Source of the DNA: Aporrectodea caliginosa
Taxonomy: Eukaryota > Annelida > Clitellata > Crassiclitellata > Lumbricidae
Length of the DNA stretch: 64,000 nucleotides
NCBI GenBank assembly: GCA_020284085.1
Contig: JACEVL010000055.1
Span: 1-64,000 of the forward strand
Direction: 5' to 3'
The first letter of the stretch is position 1; every line of letters starts with the position of its first letter. The position numbers and the translations under genes are program-made. The notes beneath the pieces were generated by a model that was not told the origin of the DNA, ran no database searches, and was given only the letters and a program-made list of their open reading frames with translations. Below, in pieces: positions 1 to 10,724 of this stretch.

Positions 1-150
1 ATAGAAGCTGAATTGATCAAAATAATTTTCACGTAAAAATAAGCTGGAAATCAAACTGGATGCATGGATGAAAATAGATTTCCATTCAACAGAAGCTGGA
101 TTGATGAAAATAATCTTGTCAGTAATTAGAAGCTGGATTCCTGAGAATAT
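1..150. repeat. Fragment of the 9-bp-TSD element (internal repeats only)
   Basis: Degenerate repeats of a unit reading GAAGCTGGATTGATGAAAA, spaced about 30-45 bases apart. The same units fill the two complete copies at 11575-12626 and 63297-63787. No terminus is visible, so this is an internal fragment cut by the window edge or truncated. Confidence 0.6.
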
Positions 151-269
151 ATAGCACTTTTTCGCGAAACTATAAGAAAGCGGCCTCTGTTGATTAGCCG
201 TAATGGATACAGATACACTAGTAGACGAAATGTCGTTATACGAAATGTCGTTCGACGAGTTGTCGCGGA

Positions 270-1135
270 ACCGAAGATAGATCCGCAGTAAATTGCACGC
301 AAAATAGTGAAAGGTCAGAATATTTGTCACTCAATTCGGCCCCTATAAATCAACCCCTGAACGAATTGATTTTCTAATTGCAACGATAATTTCGCATTAT
401 ACTGATGGTAACGATGCTGTTAAGTTGAAATGTTTTAACAAATAAGTTTGTTCGATCTTGATTTGTCGTAGTTAACCAGTAAAGACTCTTAGAAATGTAG
501 CACCCATGTACACCTAATAGCGGAAGATAGATCCGCAGTAGGCCTAAATTGCACACAAAATAGTGAAAGGTCAAAATGTTTGTCACCCGATTCGGCCCCT
601 ATAAATCAACCCCTGAATGAATTGATTTTCTAATTGCAACGATAATTTCGCATTATACTGATGGTAACGATGCTGTTAAGTTGAAATGTTTTAACAAATA
701 AGTTTGTTCGATCTTGATTTGTCGTAGTTAACCAGTAAAGACTCTTAGAAATGTAGCACCCATGTACACCTAATAGCGGAAGATAGATCCGCAGTAGGCC
801 TAAATTGCACACAAAATAGTGAAAGGTCAAAATGTTTGTCACCCGATTCGGCCCCTATAAATCAACCCCTGAATGAATTGATTTTCTAATTGCAACGATA
901 ATTTCGCATTATACTGATGGTAACGATGCTGTTAAGGTTGAAATGTTTTAACAAATAAGTTTGTTCGATCTTGATTTGTCGTAGTTAACCAGTAGTCTAA
1001 AGACTCTTAGAAATGTAGGCTAGCACCCATGTACACCTAATAGCGGAAGATAGATCCGCAGTAGGCCTAAATTGCACACAAAATAGTGAAAGGTCAAAAT
1101 GTTTGTCACCCGATTCGGCCCCTATAAATCAACCT
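270..1135. repeat. Tandem array of about 256-bp units derived from zinc-finger gene 3' ends
   Basis: Three units start at about 357, 613 and 869, each beginning TGAATTGATTTTCTAATTGC, with a partial unit before them. The first two are almost identical; the third is about 10 bases longer because of small insertions. Each unit matches the post-coding region around the poly(A) signal of the zinc-finger units and contains an AACAAATAAGTTTGTTCGAT block, a decayed version of the AATAAAGTTTGTTCGAT signal. Identical 70-residue open frames in two units are a by-product of the repetition, not genes. The sister region at 59608-59956 has only one such unit after the partial one. Confidence 0.9.
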
Positions 1136-1798
1136 CTGAATGACATATAAAAATTTCAACGCATTTTACTTCCTTCCTTGATACTTTTGTATTGCTATCA
1201 AGGGCGTAACTCTCTACCCTGTATACTGGTGGTGACAAATCTCCTCCCCTTCCCTCTGGCCTCCCCTCTCTCTCTCCTTTACGTCCCTTTATTATAATAA
1301 TGTTTTACTCACCGTTTTGCAGTCTGGCAGTCGACCAAAGATAACAAAGTACATGTTTACATTGTTTTTTTAATCAATATTCGTTTTATTCAAAAGATGC
1401 AGTTGACAAAGACGTTGCTGAGCCGAGCTAGAGTTAGTTATAGCAATAATTCCTTGATAACTTGTGTTTACAACCTAATCTGTACAAAGACGAAACTGAG
1501 ACCACCACTATAGAGCTAGCAGTCCCTTTAGAATCATTGGTAGCCTATGCAACGAAACTTAGGCCTACTTCAACTAAAATAACGATGGACAAATTAAAGT
1601 GGTGGCGACTGATAGGCCTACCACCACTTTTGTACGTGATGATGACCGGACTCCACCGTTACAATAGAATGTTACGCCTATAATGGCTATAAATGGCTTC
1701 GAATCTGGAATGCATTTTGAATTTTTCATTTCATTTTGGTTTTCACACAGAAAATGTGACTTCTCCCGTGGTTCTTCAGTTTCATACATATAGATTTC
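1136..1798 (+). promoter_or_regulatory. Duplicated zinc-finger promoter module and inferred exon 1 (remnant R1)
   Basis: This block recurs upstream of several zinc-finger units. A TATA-like TATAAAT lies at 1688-1694. The inferred non-coding exon 1 follows and ends at 1798 with donor TTTC|GTAAGCA. The donor and TATA box are conserved in the copies near 33860, 46887, 60602 and, inverted, 62487. That exon 1 is transcribed is inference from this conservation. It is near-identical to 59957-60602. Confidence 0.65.
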
Positions 1799-2990
1799 GT
1801 AAGCAATAATAATAATAATATAATAATAATACAATAACGACAATTTATATGGCGCAATAACGCGGCCATACCGCTACAAGGGCGCCTCACAAACAATTAA
1901 CAAGCGGGATAAGCATTTAAGACAATAAACATGCTTTGATCTGTGCAAATAGTCTAAACGACTTGACTTGCGCTCTACCGCAGCAGTAAAGCTTAGGCCT
2001 ATGCTTCTTGCTTTGACTACAAGCTTCAAGACGGTTGACATCTGTTCTTGAAACAAATGGGCCATCATTTCCATATTGGATATTATAGATTGTGTGCGTG
2101 TTTGCGCTACTGAAAAGGACAAAATTTAAAGCTCTTTGCTTTGCAACATACCCCAAACATATGTAACTATTCGACAAAATGTCCAAATTGGCCTAATCCT
2201 TGAAACGTAGATTAACTTAAAGGCAAATAAAATCGAGATGCATTAAATATGTAATTTCTTCAACAAGAAATACAACACTTGAAACCCTTGTCCCGGTCCC
2301 GTACTTGGAGATAATGAATCTGGAAACGCAAAGTTACTGACTCGAGATCAATTGGGCGAAAATAAAAGTCGAGACAACGGCAGAGTATTCATTCATACTC
2401 GGATTTAGTTCTCCGCATCTGCCTCATCAATCCTGTCTAGCAGTGCTTTTAGGCTAGGTATTTGTGTTTTGAGGTTTAAAGATGTGGCCTTAATTATGTG
2501 GGCTCTGGAATTTTCGGATATCGTTAATATCTTTTGGAAACTTTATTTTCTCCATCATAAATCCTCTTGTGGTTTAATTTCGCTTCAGCCCCTCAGAGAG
2601 ATGGTAGCCTGCTCAACAAAATGGGCATAATTTAATCAAGCTGCTCCATGTTAAGGCGTTTTAATTCAGGTAATGACTATGAAGTAGCTTTTCACGAATC
2701 ATAGGCCTAGTGTTCAAGGGCAATTTCAGACAGTGGAAGGCGGACTGTAAATTCATGTTCAATGTGTTTGTTGCAATTGTCTTTGCTAATTGACATTGTG
2801 TCTTAGACGATCAAGCTGGCGGAATTCTGATTCTGTCTCCCATAATATTGTAGCCAATGTCTTTATTATTGCGACTACGATGCTGTACTGTTTTAGATTT
2901 CTACTGGCTGCTTAGCGAGCTAAATACTGAAAAGGCAAACAACTGGCAAGGTTGAGCAATAATTTCAGTGCTTAGAATCTTACATTAAGT
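1799..2990 (+). pseudogene. R1: orphan intron of a zinc-finger unit, finger exon missing
   Basis: The sequence matches the intron of the other units, including the acceptor AATAATTTCAG with its AG at 2967-2968. Similarity to 60603-61805 continues for about 20 bases beyond the acceptor and then stops abruptly at about 2990, where unrelated LINE-rich DNA begins. A promoter, exon 1 and intron therefore persist without the coding exon. The unit cannot encode a zinc-finger protein; if transcribed it would run into repeat DNA. Confidence 0.8.
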
Positions 2991-3386
2991 AGGCCTATGA
3001 GGTCTCTAGTTGATCAAAGGTTACGTCCCTTATCCTTCTTCCCAATCCCGATATGAACTATTATAGTCCTTCACAGCTCTACACTCCGCTGCTCTCCCAG
3101 GAGACCATTACAAGGACGTGGGCGCCAGTGATGGGGAGCATTTCACCCTATAATTGGACACAACAGCTTGGTCGACGGCTTTGCCAGTTCTAATGGATGT
3201 GTGAGCGTGAGGAGTCGTGGCGTAGGTGTGGGACACTGTCACATCTCATGGAAGGCATCTTCCCCGTGACCAAGGGATGATTGTGACACCGTTTGGCCGC
3301 TTTACGCCTGTTCTTGAACGGTCGTGATGCTCTCTCTTAGCGCTGTCCTGATGATGGCGATTAGTATACCATGCCGCTGTTGTTGT

Positions 3387-3437
3387 TCCTCCTCCTCCTC
3401 CTCCTCCTCCTCCTCCTCCTCCTCCTCCTCCTCCTCC
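3387..3437. repeat. (CCT)n microsatellite
   Basis: Seventeen consecutive CCT triplets. Open frames on both strands here give only poly-Ser, poly-Leu or poly-Gly and are not genes. A related CCT run sits at the equivalent point of the LINE copy near 34015-34070. Confidence 0.97.
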
Positions 3438-3705
3438 AATCGATTTTTTTCTCGACAGTTGTGGCACAAATGGGATTTTTCTCGGCGATCTGTAGCCTAC
3501 TTCATCGCCTGAGTGGCGCAGGCCCAGAGTGGTCACAGAGGAACAAACATTCAATTACTAGTATGAGGTGCTCGTGAGGATATAAGAAAAGCACGATCTC
3601 GTGGACACCTATCAGGCCTCTCCATGTTTTGTCTTTACAACGGAGATCCTACTATGTTGGCGAAGAGTTAGACCAGGTGTACCTGTTGGAGTCGTTTCGC
3701 CTGTC

Positions 3706-3834
3706 AGGTGAGAATTGCCGAGGGGGGTTCAACCCCCATTCTTTCTTAGGATCCCACAGTAAAGTCTTTATTGCACACCCACAGGCCACATGGATCAAAG
3801 TCTGACCAACAGTAATTTTTCTACAATTCTCATA
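3706..3834. mobile_element. Small hAT-type MITE, third copy of the 47800/56749 family
   Basis: Ends are CAGGTGAGAATTGCC and ACAATTCTCATACTG, inverted repeats of each other. The same element sits in the introns of U6 and U7. The empty equivalent at about 53930 (CACCTGTCAGGGGCATCAAC) shows that this is an insertion into the LINE fragment. No clean 8-bp duplication is visible at this copy. Confidence 0.6.
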
Positions 3835-4260
3835 CTGGCCATGGGCATCAACTCGCTGAGTGCTGAATACGCAAGTTCTTATTATGGTGTCTCAGCCGAT
3901 TATGTTGGTAAGACACGTGTGCAGTTCGTTTGTGCTAGCAGCAGAAGCCAGGAAGGCGGGAGTGCCAGCGTAGATTCACAATGGACTCTCAGACCACCAC
4001 CTCTCATCAGCAAATTTTTTGGCTGAGATGCAAGTTGAAGGTAGGCTATACACAAGTGCCACACGAGCCAGAGAATTTTGGATATGTAGGCCAAATGCCT
4101 CTTGACTTCTAGATCCGAGGCTAATTGCCAATATCGAGTTGGCGTACTCCAGGCGATAGAAGACAAGATCGAACAGGCAAAGACTACAGCTTATGTGACG
4201 TATAGCACTGATATGATAGAAACATGATTTACAAAAGTTTGTGATGTTGGGTCAAAGTGT

Positions 4261-4990
4261 AAGATTATTTGATTATTATTTAAGTGTCCAGGTTATTTGT
4301 AATTCAATCTCGAGGTAACTATACTTATTATCATGAATACAATAATAATACTCATTTCAGGGACTAAAAATGATATGTTGCAATACACGACTTAGCTAAT
4401 GTTTCTATCAATAATTGCTAAACGATAATAAATAATTTATAATAATATGACATTATAATTATTTAAAGTACATAAACCAGGATATATTAATCTGGCAACC
4501 GGACTCAGATTTTCACTAGTATATTATTTTTAACCCTCGTGCGAACAAGGAAAAATGCAACTTAATTTGAACAGACCCCCTTTCCTTTTTTTTGGGTTCT
4601 TCATAGGTAACAGTGTATTTTATATGCCAATTTTGCAACATGTTATTAGAATAACAGAAAATAACAATGTATCAGTCTCTCAAAGCAATATAAATCATTT
4701 CTATTATGAATTTACAACTAAATGTTCAGTTACATTATTTTGTGACAGTCTGCCGTAAACGTTTGATCGACTCAATGAAAATCTATCTATAAAATAACAA
4801 AAATAAAGAAACCATTAGTTTAGTAAAATTAATAATGATTGGTGGGTGTTATGTTCAAATGGTGCATGATTGTTTTCTAGAAAATATCTCTCACAAAACA
4901 ATTAAATACACTGTAATTGTAAGCCAGTAAGTCTTGCTCTTGTTTGCTTCGATCACATGATTGTGTAGCCTACTGTGCAGCAGACGAACA
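4261..4990. other. AT-rich sequence without recognisable genes
   Basis: The first part up to about 4520 is shared with 35980-36070 and with 37080-37268 plus 38229-38300 (the AATCTGGCAACCGGACTCAG block), so it belongs to a dispersed repeat. The uninterrupted stretch near 4455-4470 is the empty-site equivalent of the piggyBac-like insertion at 37273. Beyond 4520 I see nothing I can name; the 67-residue open frame at 4555 has no recognisable feature. Confidence 0.6.
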
Positions 4991-4999
4991 GTGAGACAG

Positions 5000-5650
5000 G
5001 CACACGGGTTTGTAGCATGTGTGACATCTGTAGGCCTAGGCCTACTGTGTTTATCTGACCTTCTTGCCACACAAATAATTGTATTTGCAAGATAAAAATT
5101 TGTCCATGGAGATTTTAAGCATCATATTTAATATTAGAAACAAAATTTGAAGTAGGGCGACATCAATGTCTAAGAGAGAAGCGGATGTAGGCTACACATT
5201 ATTTTCACGAGTAGCCTAGCCATTCCTCGAATATAGATTCCTTGGCCCTAATGATGGTAGGCCTACATAATTGCTGAACCTGGCAATGTGACGAACGTTG
5301 ACTCTGACACTTACCGTGACAATTTACACAGCGACATCGAGTCGCTACTTTGATCTGTGTTATTTACATATTTACATTGATTAGAGATAAGTAGGCTAAA
5401 CACAAGCGCCTGAAAACCTCTCTTTACCAGTGAAGAGACTGGCCCGGATCGGGAGCACCTCTGTTTCAGTGGCGCTATATAAATGCTTGATTACAATTAC
5501 GATTACAAACGTGATATGATGCAAGACGTTTGTAAACTGATATTTATACGAAGCTAGCGCATAGTTTTATCTTATTTGGGTTATGGTTTGGTCGGATCTT
5601 AGTAGGCCTAAATAAATTCGTGACTTCTTGTCCTGAATTCGTCGTGAATT
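5000..5650. repeat. Dispersed repeat with an inverted copy at about 22090-22600
   Basis: Blocks such as GGTTTGGTCGGATCTTAGTA (about 5584) and the stretch around GCGACATCGAGTCGCTACTTTGATC reappear in reverse complement near 22190 and 22340. A LINE/SINE-like 3' tail (GGCGCTATATAAATGC) lies at about 5471-5490. No coding capacity is visible. Confidence 0.55.
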
Positions 5651-5699
5651 TCGCCCATTTTTACAAAATGCATGCTACTGTGAATTTTGAACTGCTTTG

Positions 5700-6430
5700 C
5701 AGTGAATTTCTGCTATCCCGATACTCGATACATACTTAAACCTCAAAACGCTAAGGCTTCCATCTCGTAGCCTACTACAAGCACTGCTAGGCGGGATTGA
5801 TTATGGTAGGCCTAGGTGCGGATGAGTAACAGTACGAGCGTATGCTCTGCTGTTGTCTAAATAAACTGATTTTTTTTTCGCCCAACTGATCTCGATTCCG
5901 AAATTCTTCACTGCAAGATCAATAAAATCTCCAAAGGATCAGGATTTCAAGTGCTGCTTTGGTGCTGTCATTACATAGGCTATATTGTGAATCTAGTAAT
6001 CTAGCGCTCGATTTAATCTCAATCAATCAATCAATCAATTTCGTTTATTCACAACACCAAGCTGACAGGTCGCAACTTGTCACAGGTAACAGATAGGACA
6101 CAATCTATCTTCATGAGCTACGTTTCAAGAATTTGTTGGTAATTTTGAGAAAATTTAGATATCCTTAGGGCATGTTGCAGAGCAGCGCCGCAAAGGTTTT
6201 TCATTTCAACAGCCCACACACACAAGCAATCTACATAAGGAAAATAGCAATGTTGGCCCACTTGTTTCAAATACAGATGTCTAACGTTTTGAAGGCGTAA
6301 AATATTTTGACCATAGTTAGTCTGGTTTCATAGCATGCCAATAAATCGCGAGCGACTGTTTTAGCACGATTGTGGTGGTCTCAGTGTCGTCAACAGATTA
6401 AAAGTTGTAAAACAGAATGTAAACATGTAC
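5700..6430 (-). pseudogene. R2: minus-strand promoter and intron remnant of a zinc-finger unit
   Basis: In reverse complement, 6340-6430 matches the promoter module around CACTGAGACCACCACAAT, and 5700-6330 matches the intron (compare 2000-2480). Exon 1 and its TATA box are missing between the two blocks, and no finger exon follows. This is a rearranged, non-coding copy. Confidence 0.65.
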
Positions 6431-6594
6431 TTTGTAACACACGAGTGGTAAATGCAAATCTCAGGCTCGGATAGATTGTGTTTTTTATGAGATAGTTTGA
6501 AAATAGTTTGAAAATTAATATCATTAGCCTATATTATTATTATAACTAAATTTGTAACACACGAGTGGTAAATGCAAATCTCAGGCTCGGATAG
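6431..6594. repeat. 44-bp perfect direct duplication
   Basis: A 44-base block beginning TTTGTAACACACGAGTGG occurs at 6431-6474 and, unchanged, at 6551-6594, separated by 76 AT-rich bases. The right copy abuts the 3' end of the minus-strand LINE. It could be a LINE-associated target duplication or a simple tandem duplication. Confidence 0.85.
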
Positions 6595-7345
6595 CTAGTT
6601 AGCCGCCAGGAGAAGATGCAAGATATCCAAGTGCTTGAAAACAAAGGAGAAATAGTGAGTTTTGAGCAGCTTTTTGAAGGAAGGAAGTGAATTTGAGCTG
6701 CGAAGAGAGAGAGAGAGTGGCAGTCGATTCCATTCCTTAGGGTAGAGGCATGAAATGCACGCGAGCCCACAACTGTTCTGAATCGTAGCTCAGGTAAAAG
6801 ACCGGCACTTGATGATCGCAGGCAACGAGGAGGGATGTAAGGTGTTAGTAGTGAATGAAGGTAGGGAGGTGTGCTGGTGCTGAGGGCTTTGTACCTCAGA
6901 AAGGCCAATTTAAATTGTATTCTGAATTCAAAAAGAAGCCAATGGAGTTGATGGAGCAGAACGGAGGAGCTTGTTGGTAGTGGAACGCGCAGGAGTTTTG
7001 AATGCGTTGCAGCCTGTTAAGCTCGAGATCGGAGAGACCCACAAAACCAAATTAGCATAAACAAGGCGAGAGGAGACAAGGGAACAGGCCATGGTTGTGA
7101 AATATTCTTAGTCAGAGCCGACCTGATGTGACGTAGTGCCCTGATGTGATAGAAACAAGATTTACAAAGGTTTTATGCGCAGTCGGAATCTTACCGTATC
7201 TCAAAGTGCCTGCAAGATCGATGCTAGAAAGTGAAGGGAGAGAACACAGTCGTTGGCTTGAACTGAACACAATTGCCTCAGACTTGTCTGGGTTTATGGC
7301 CAAACCATTTAAACAGAACCATGCATACATGATAGATGAGTTCTA
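6595..7345 (-). mobile_element. LINE reverse-transcriptase C-terminal fragment (CR1/L2-like)
   Basis: The minus-strand frame at 7112-7330 contains FCLNGLAINPDKSEAIVF, a conserved late palm segment of non-LTR reverse transcriptases. The frame at 6546-6908 contains YKALSTSTPPYLHSLL, the usual C-terminal region of this LINE group. The part between (7030-7110) aligns in shifted frames. The element is 5'-truncated near 7345 and carries frameshifts, so it is dead. Confidence 0.85.
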
Positions 7346-7439
7346 GTTTACCAGACTGATTGGTATGTGAAAGAGCAATATGGAGCCGAGTATCGTTATT
7401 GGACTCCAAAGTAATTACTTGAAATACATAGTGCGCATT

Positions 7440-7750
7440 TATTTGCTAGTTTGTCTATGATAGATCTGTCTATCTATCTATGAAATGTATATAGCGCCCC
7501 TTCAAGATAACTACTCAGAGGCGCTCCCGATTCAGGCCCGGTCAAAGTCTTAACTAGTTTATAAAAAGATCCAGAGATGTCTCGCGGGAGAGAACGAAGG
7601 TCAGAGGGGAGGCTATTCCAAAAAGAAGGACCAACAATCGAGAAGCCCGACGCTGTCTAGTAGCAGAGCGAGCATGCGGAATTATGAGCGCAGAGATCGG
7701 CGACCAGAGCAGGCCGAGGTTAAGGTGAAGAGCTCCCGGAGATAGACAGG
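7440..7750 (-). mobile_element. Second LINE 3' end (minus strand) with TATC-rich tail
   Basis: The reverse complement encodes FWNSLPSDLRSLPRD followed by a tail ending in GGCGCTATATACATTTC and TAGATAGATAGACAG. FWNSLP is the typical near-C-terminal motif of CR1/L2-like LINEs, and a cgctatata-plus-microsatellite end is their usual 3' terminus. Confidence 0.75.
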
Positions 7751-8635
7751 TGATCTGCCCAGAACACAGTGCAAGACAATGGAGGAGACCCTAGAATGGA
7801 TTGGATGCGCTGCTGGACCGGAATCCAGTGGAGGACATCACGCATAAATTCAGAGATGTGGCCAAACTTAGTATTGCAGGTGAATCATCACATCGCGGCT
7901 AAACGACCTTGTTCGCGACCTGGAGCTGTCCAAGGACAGAGGGAATTACTTGGATCCAGACTTCAAGCATGGAATCTTCTCCAGGAAAATGTCTGAGTGA
8001 CCTCGTTTCGCACTTGTTATGAGCAGTTTGATGATTATTTCAGCAAGGAAGATGACCTTGTCTTCTGCTCCGATGTCACCTGTTGAATGCCGTCGGAATT
8101 AAACATGACCCTCAAGAATGCATGGCTACTATATTCATAGACTCCGCGAAATTGAGTCTCAAAGCGGTGCTGCTGCATAATCTAAACCAACTTCCATCCA
8201 TTCCGGTCGGACACGCTCTCCACATAAAGGAAACCTACGACAACCTAAAACACCTGTTGAACTGTCTTTCAATGCAGCAAATATGGATGGCATCTCTGTT
8301 GCGACTGGAAGATAGTGGCTCTGTTGATGGATCTCCAGCTTGGATATATGAAATACTGCTGTTTTCAATGTGAATGGGACAGTCGAGCAAAGACTTTGCA
8401 CTATGTGAGGAGAGACTGGCCTGAGAGAAATCTCTGAACGTCGGAGAGAAGAATGTGCAACGCCTAGCACTGGTAGAAACCCAAAAAATCCTCCTATCAT
8501 CGCTAGCCTACACATCAAACATGGTGTGATGAAAAACTTCGTGAAGTCCATGGACTGGATTGGATCAGCTTTCAAGTACTTGGCTGTGAAATTTCCTCGA
8601 CTCAGCGAAGCAAAAATTAAAGATGGAGTTTTTGT
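7751..8635 (+). pseudogene. Decayed ORF of a repeat-associated invertebrate protein family
   Basis: Reading across three frames recovers conserved-looking pieces in order: RTCYEQFDDYFSKEDDLVFC (about 8005-8070), IFIDSAKLSLKAVLLHNLNQ (about 8133-8190), HALHIKETYDNLKHLLNC (about 8208-8265) and MKNFVKSMDWIGSAFKYL (about 8528-8585). I recall similar strings in many uncharacterised, multi-copy invertebrate predictions, but I cannot name the family or its activity. Frames are broken by stops and shifts, so this copy is not functional. Confidence 0.55.
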
Positions 8636-8640
8636 TGTTG

Positions 8641-8690
<50 letters not shown>
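8636..8690. repeat. (TTA/ATT)n microsatellite
   Basis: A run of GTT units passing into about sixteen ATT triplets. It directly follows the decayed ORF and may be the tail of the element that carried it. Confidence 0.95.
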
Positions 8691-8849
8691 AAATCAGAGT
8701 TCTTAAAATCATGGTTATAGTATTGCACCATTATAGACTCGTTAATCTTATATCTGCGGGATAAGAAACTGGAGTTGTTACTGGTTGTTCCAACAAAACA
8801 CAATAGGTCTCTTTAGGCTAGGTTTTTGGTCAAGGTGACTGAATTGTAT

Positions 8850-9874
8850 TATCAGTCGCATACAAATGTAGAACCTTCGAAACGAAATAAAAGTCAAAAA
8901 GAAAAAAATCATGCATCATGCATGAGTTGATTTATAGGGTTACAAATAATTAAGCAATTTACAGCGGATCTATTCAGAGATTATATATTTCTAGGAGTCG
9001 TCACTGGTTAATAATAACAATAATAATTATAATCATAATGACGACTAGATGATGTTTATAATGATGATGATGTTCATAGATTAAATATTTCTGGTTAACT
9101 GTGACAAAGATAAAAAAAATCTTTATTAGCTAATACATTTACAACCTCAACAGCAAATATCGTACCAACGTTATTTGTTAAAACATATCGACCTTAACAG
9201 CATCGTTACCATCAGCACTGATATCGTGTGAAATTATAGTTGCAATTACCTTGTGATCGCTGTTACGGAATAGTAACAGCATGAGAGTACAGCTATGTAA
9301 AAAAGTATGCCATCATTGCACAAATAAAAATTAATCAGCCTAACCAGACACAGGCACAATAGGCCTACCTACATTAAGCTACAGATGTTTCAAAAAAACA
9401 CAAAAATAACAAAGCAGGATCCTTGGATATGTGATCATATGTCCAGCCCCGAGAATACTCATTTGTGCTGTACTAAAAGTCTTACTTTGTATACAAAACT
9501 GATATGCATCAATTCGTTCGAGCATATCATCATAGATTGAGTAGTTCCACACTTCCATTTCTGCTCTGTTCACCAACATGTTGTTGGTGAACGTCAATAA
9601 CGCCAAATATTTCAGTTAATTTCTGGTTCAAACGTTTGTTTCCTCGCAGATTCAAAGATCGCGAAAATATTTTTACAAACATGAGGATGGTTTTTCTCCA
9701 TATATGGTTCATTCAGGTATTTCTGACGGAGTTCATGAATATGCATGCTGAAACACCTTAAATAATCACGTAAGATTGATCTATGGTAAAACTGGAATAT
9801 GTATGGCTGTTCTGAAGTACAGATTCCAACATAATTTTGCAGACTGTGAATGTTGGAAACTGACTTTACAGACT
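8850..9874 (-). other. 3' region of zinc-finger unit U1
   Basis: In reverse complement this matches the 3' regions of the other units: decayed finger-like sequence just after the stop, then CTACTCAATCTATGATGATA (about 9545-9525), then a poly(A) signal AATAAA given by TTTATT at 9122-9127. The stretch 8980-9110 repeats part of the post-signal region with TGATGA expansion. Confidence 0.65.
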
Positions 9875-10720
9875 TCAGCTAGACAAAGAGTGGATTTTTT
9901 CATGACGCCTTAAACGTGATGCGCATGAGAACGGTTTCTGACATATCTGGCAAAGGTATGGTTTCTCTCCAGTATGTGTTCTCGTGTGACTCTTTAGATG
10001 ACTTTTAGTATTAGTTTTGTACTCGCATAATTGGCAGTGGTGTGGTTTCTCTCCACTATGAATTCTTGCATGACTTTTGAGATAAGAAGATTGGATAAAC
10101 CGTTTTTGGCATTTCTGGCATTGGTATGGTTTTTCTCCAGTATGGATTCGAACATGGTCTCGCAGGTGAGAAGATCGGGAATAACTTTGTTTACATACTT
10201 GACATTGGTATGGTCTCTCTCCAGTATGGATTCTAACATGTCTTTGTAAATTCGAAGATGTGGAAAATGTTTTTTTACAATCAATACACAGAAATGGTTT
10301 ATCTTGAGAATGGGTTTTTTCATGACTTTTGAGATGTGAATTGTTTGAGAATGTTTTCTGACATGCCAGGCAAAGGTATGGTTTCTCTCCAGTATGTGTT
10401 CTCATGTGAAGCTTTAGGTTATCTTTATACTTAGTTTTAAGGTCACATAACTGGCACTTGTACGGTTCCACCACGGTATGAATTCTGGCATGACGTACTA
10501 GACTTGGTAAATGGAAAAAACGCTTTTGACATACTTGACATTGGTAAGGCATCTCACCAGTGTGGATTCTTGTATGACAGGTTAGACTGTCACACCGAGA
10601 AAAGCGTTTCTGACATATTTGACACTGGTAAGATTTCTCTCCGGTATGAATTCTTCCATGAACTGTTAAAGTTGATGATTGGGAAAAACGTCTTTGACAG
10701 AGTTGGCATTGGTAAGGCAT
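9875..10720 (-). CDS. C2H2 zinc-finger protein, ten fingers (downstream frame of U1)
   Basis: A 281-residue open frame consisting almost entirely of ten tandem C2H2 fingers with TGEKPY-type linkers. Order from the first residue: three fingers of the CQxCQKRF type, one CDLKTKYKDNLKLHMRTH finger, then the conserved six-finger tail shared with U3, U5, U6 and U7, ending RRHEKIHSLSS. Arrays like this bind DNA in the nucleus; no KRAB, SCAN, BTB or ZAD domain is present. The first Met lies inside a linker (KEMPYQC), so the true frame starts upstream, beyond the 2-bp shift at about 10816. Finger assignment is certain; function as an independent gene is doubtful. Confidence 0.8.
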   Translation of the reverse strand: MPYQCQLCQRRFSQSSTLTVHGRIHTGEKSYQCQICQKRFSRCDSLTCHTRIHTGEMPYQCQVCQKRFFHLPSLVRHARIHTVVEPYKCQLCDLKTKYKDNLKLHMRTHTGEKPYLCLACQKTFSNNSHLKSHEKTHSQDKPFLCIDCKKTFSTSSNLQRHVRIHTGERPYQCQVCKQSYSRSSHLRDHVRIHTGEKPYQCQKCQKRFIQSSYLKSHARIHSGEKPHHCQLCEYKTNTKSHLKSHTRTHTGEKPYLCQICQKPFSCASRLRRHEKIHSLSS

Positions 10721-10724
10721 TTCT

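Larger units (their letters stand above)
2991..4260 (-). mobile_element. LINE (CR1/L2-like) fragment mosaic
   Basis: Read on the minus strand, 3900-4200 gives pieces resembling the end of a non-LTR reverse transcriptase, parallel to the clearer copy near 54000-54200 (IHNSLAHV). The same series of blocks, in the same order, recurs at 34140-34734, 36865-37060, 50395-50641 and 53789-54300, so this is a dispersed family. Frames are broken throughout. A 51-bp CCT run and a small inverted-repeat insertion interrupt this copy. Confidence 0.55.

Noticed and set aside
374..842. Two identical 70-residue minus-strand open frames
   Set aside because: They lie in consecutive 256-bp tandem units of non-coding 3' sequence; identity reflects the repeat, and other copies of the unit break the frame.
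3246..3577. Overlapping open frames with poly-Gly, poly-Ser and poly-Leu
   Set aside because: Produced entirely by the CCT microsatellite; no conserved flanking sequence.
8159..8803. 214-residue minus-strand frame
   Set aside because: Antisense to the decayed repeat protein and running through the ATT run (poly-Ile); no domain.
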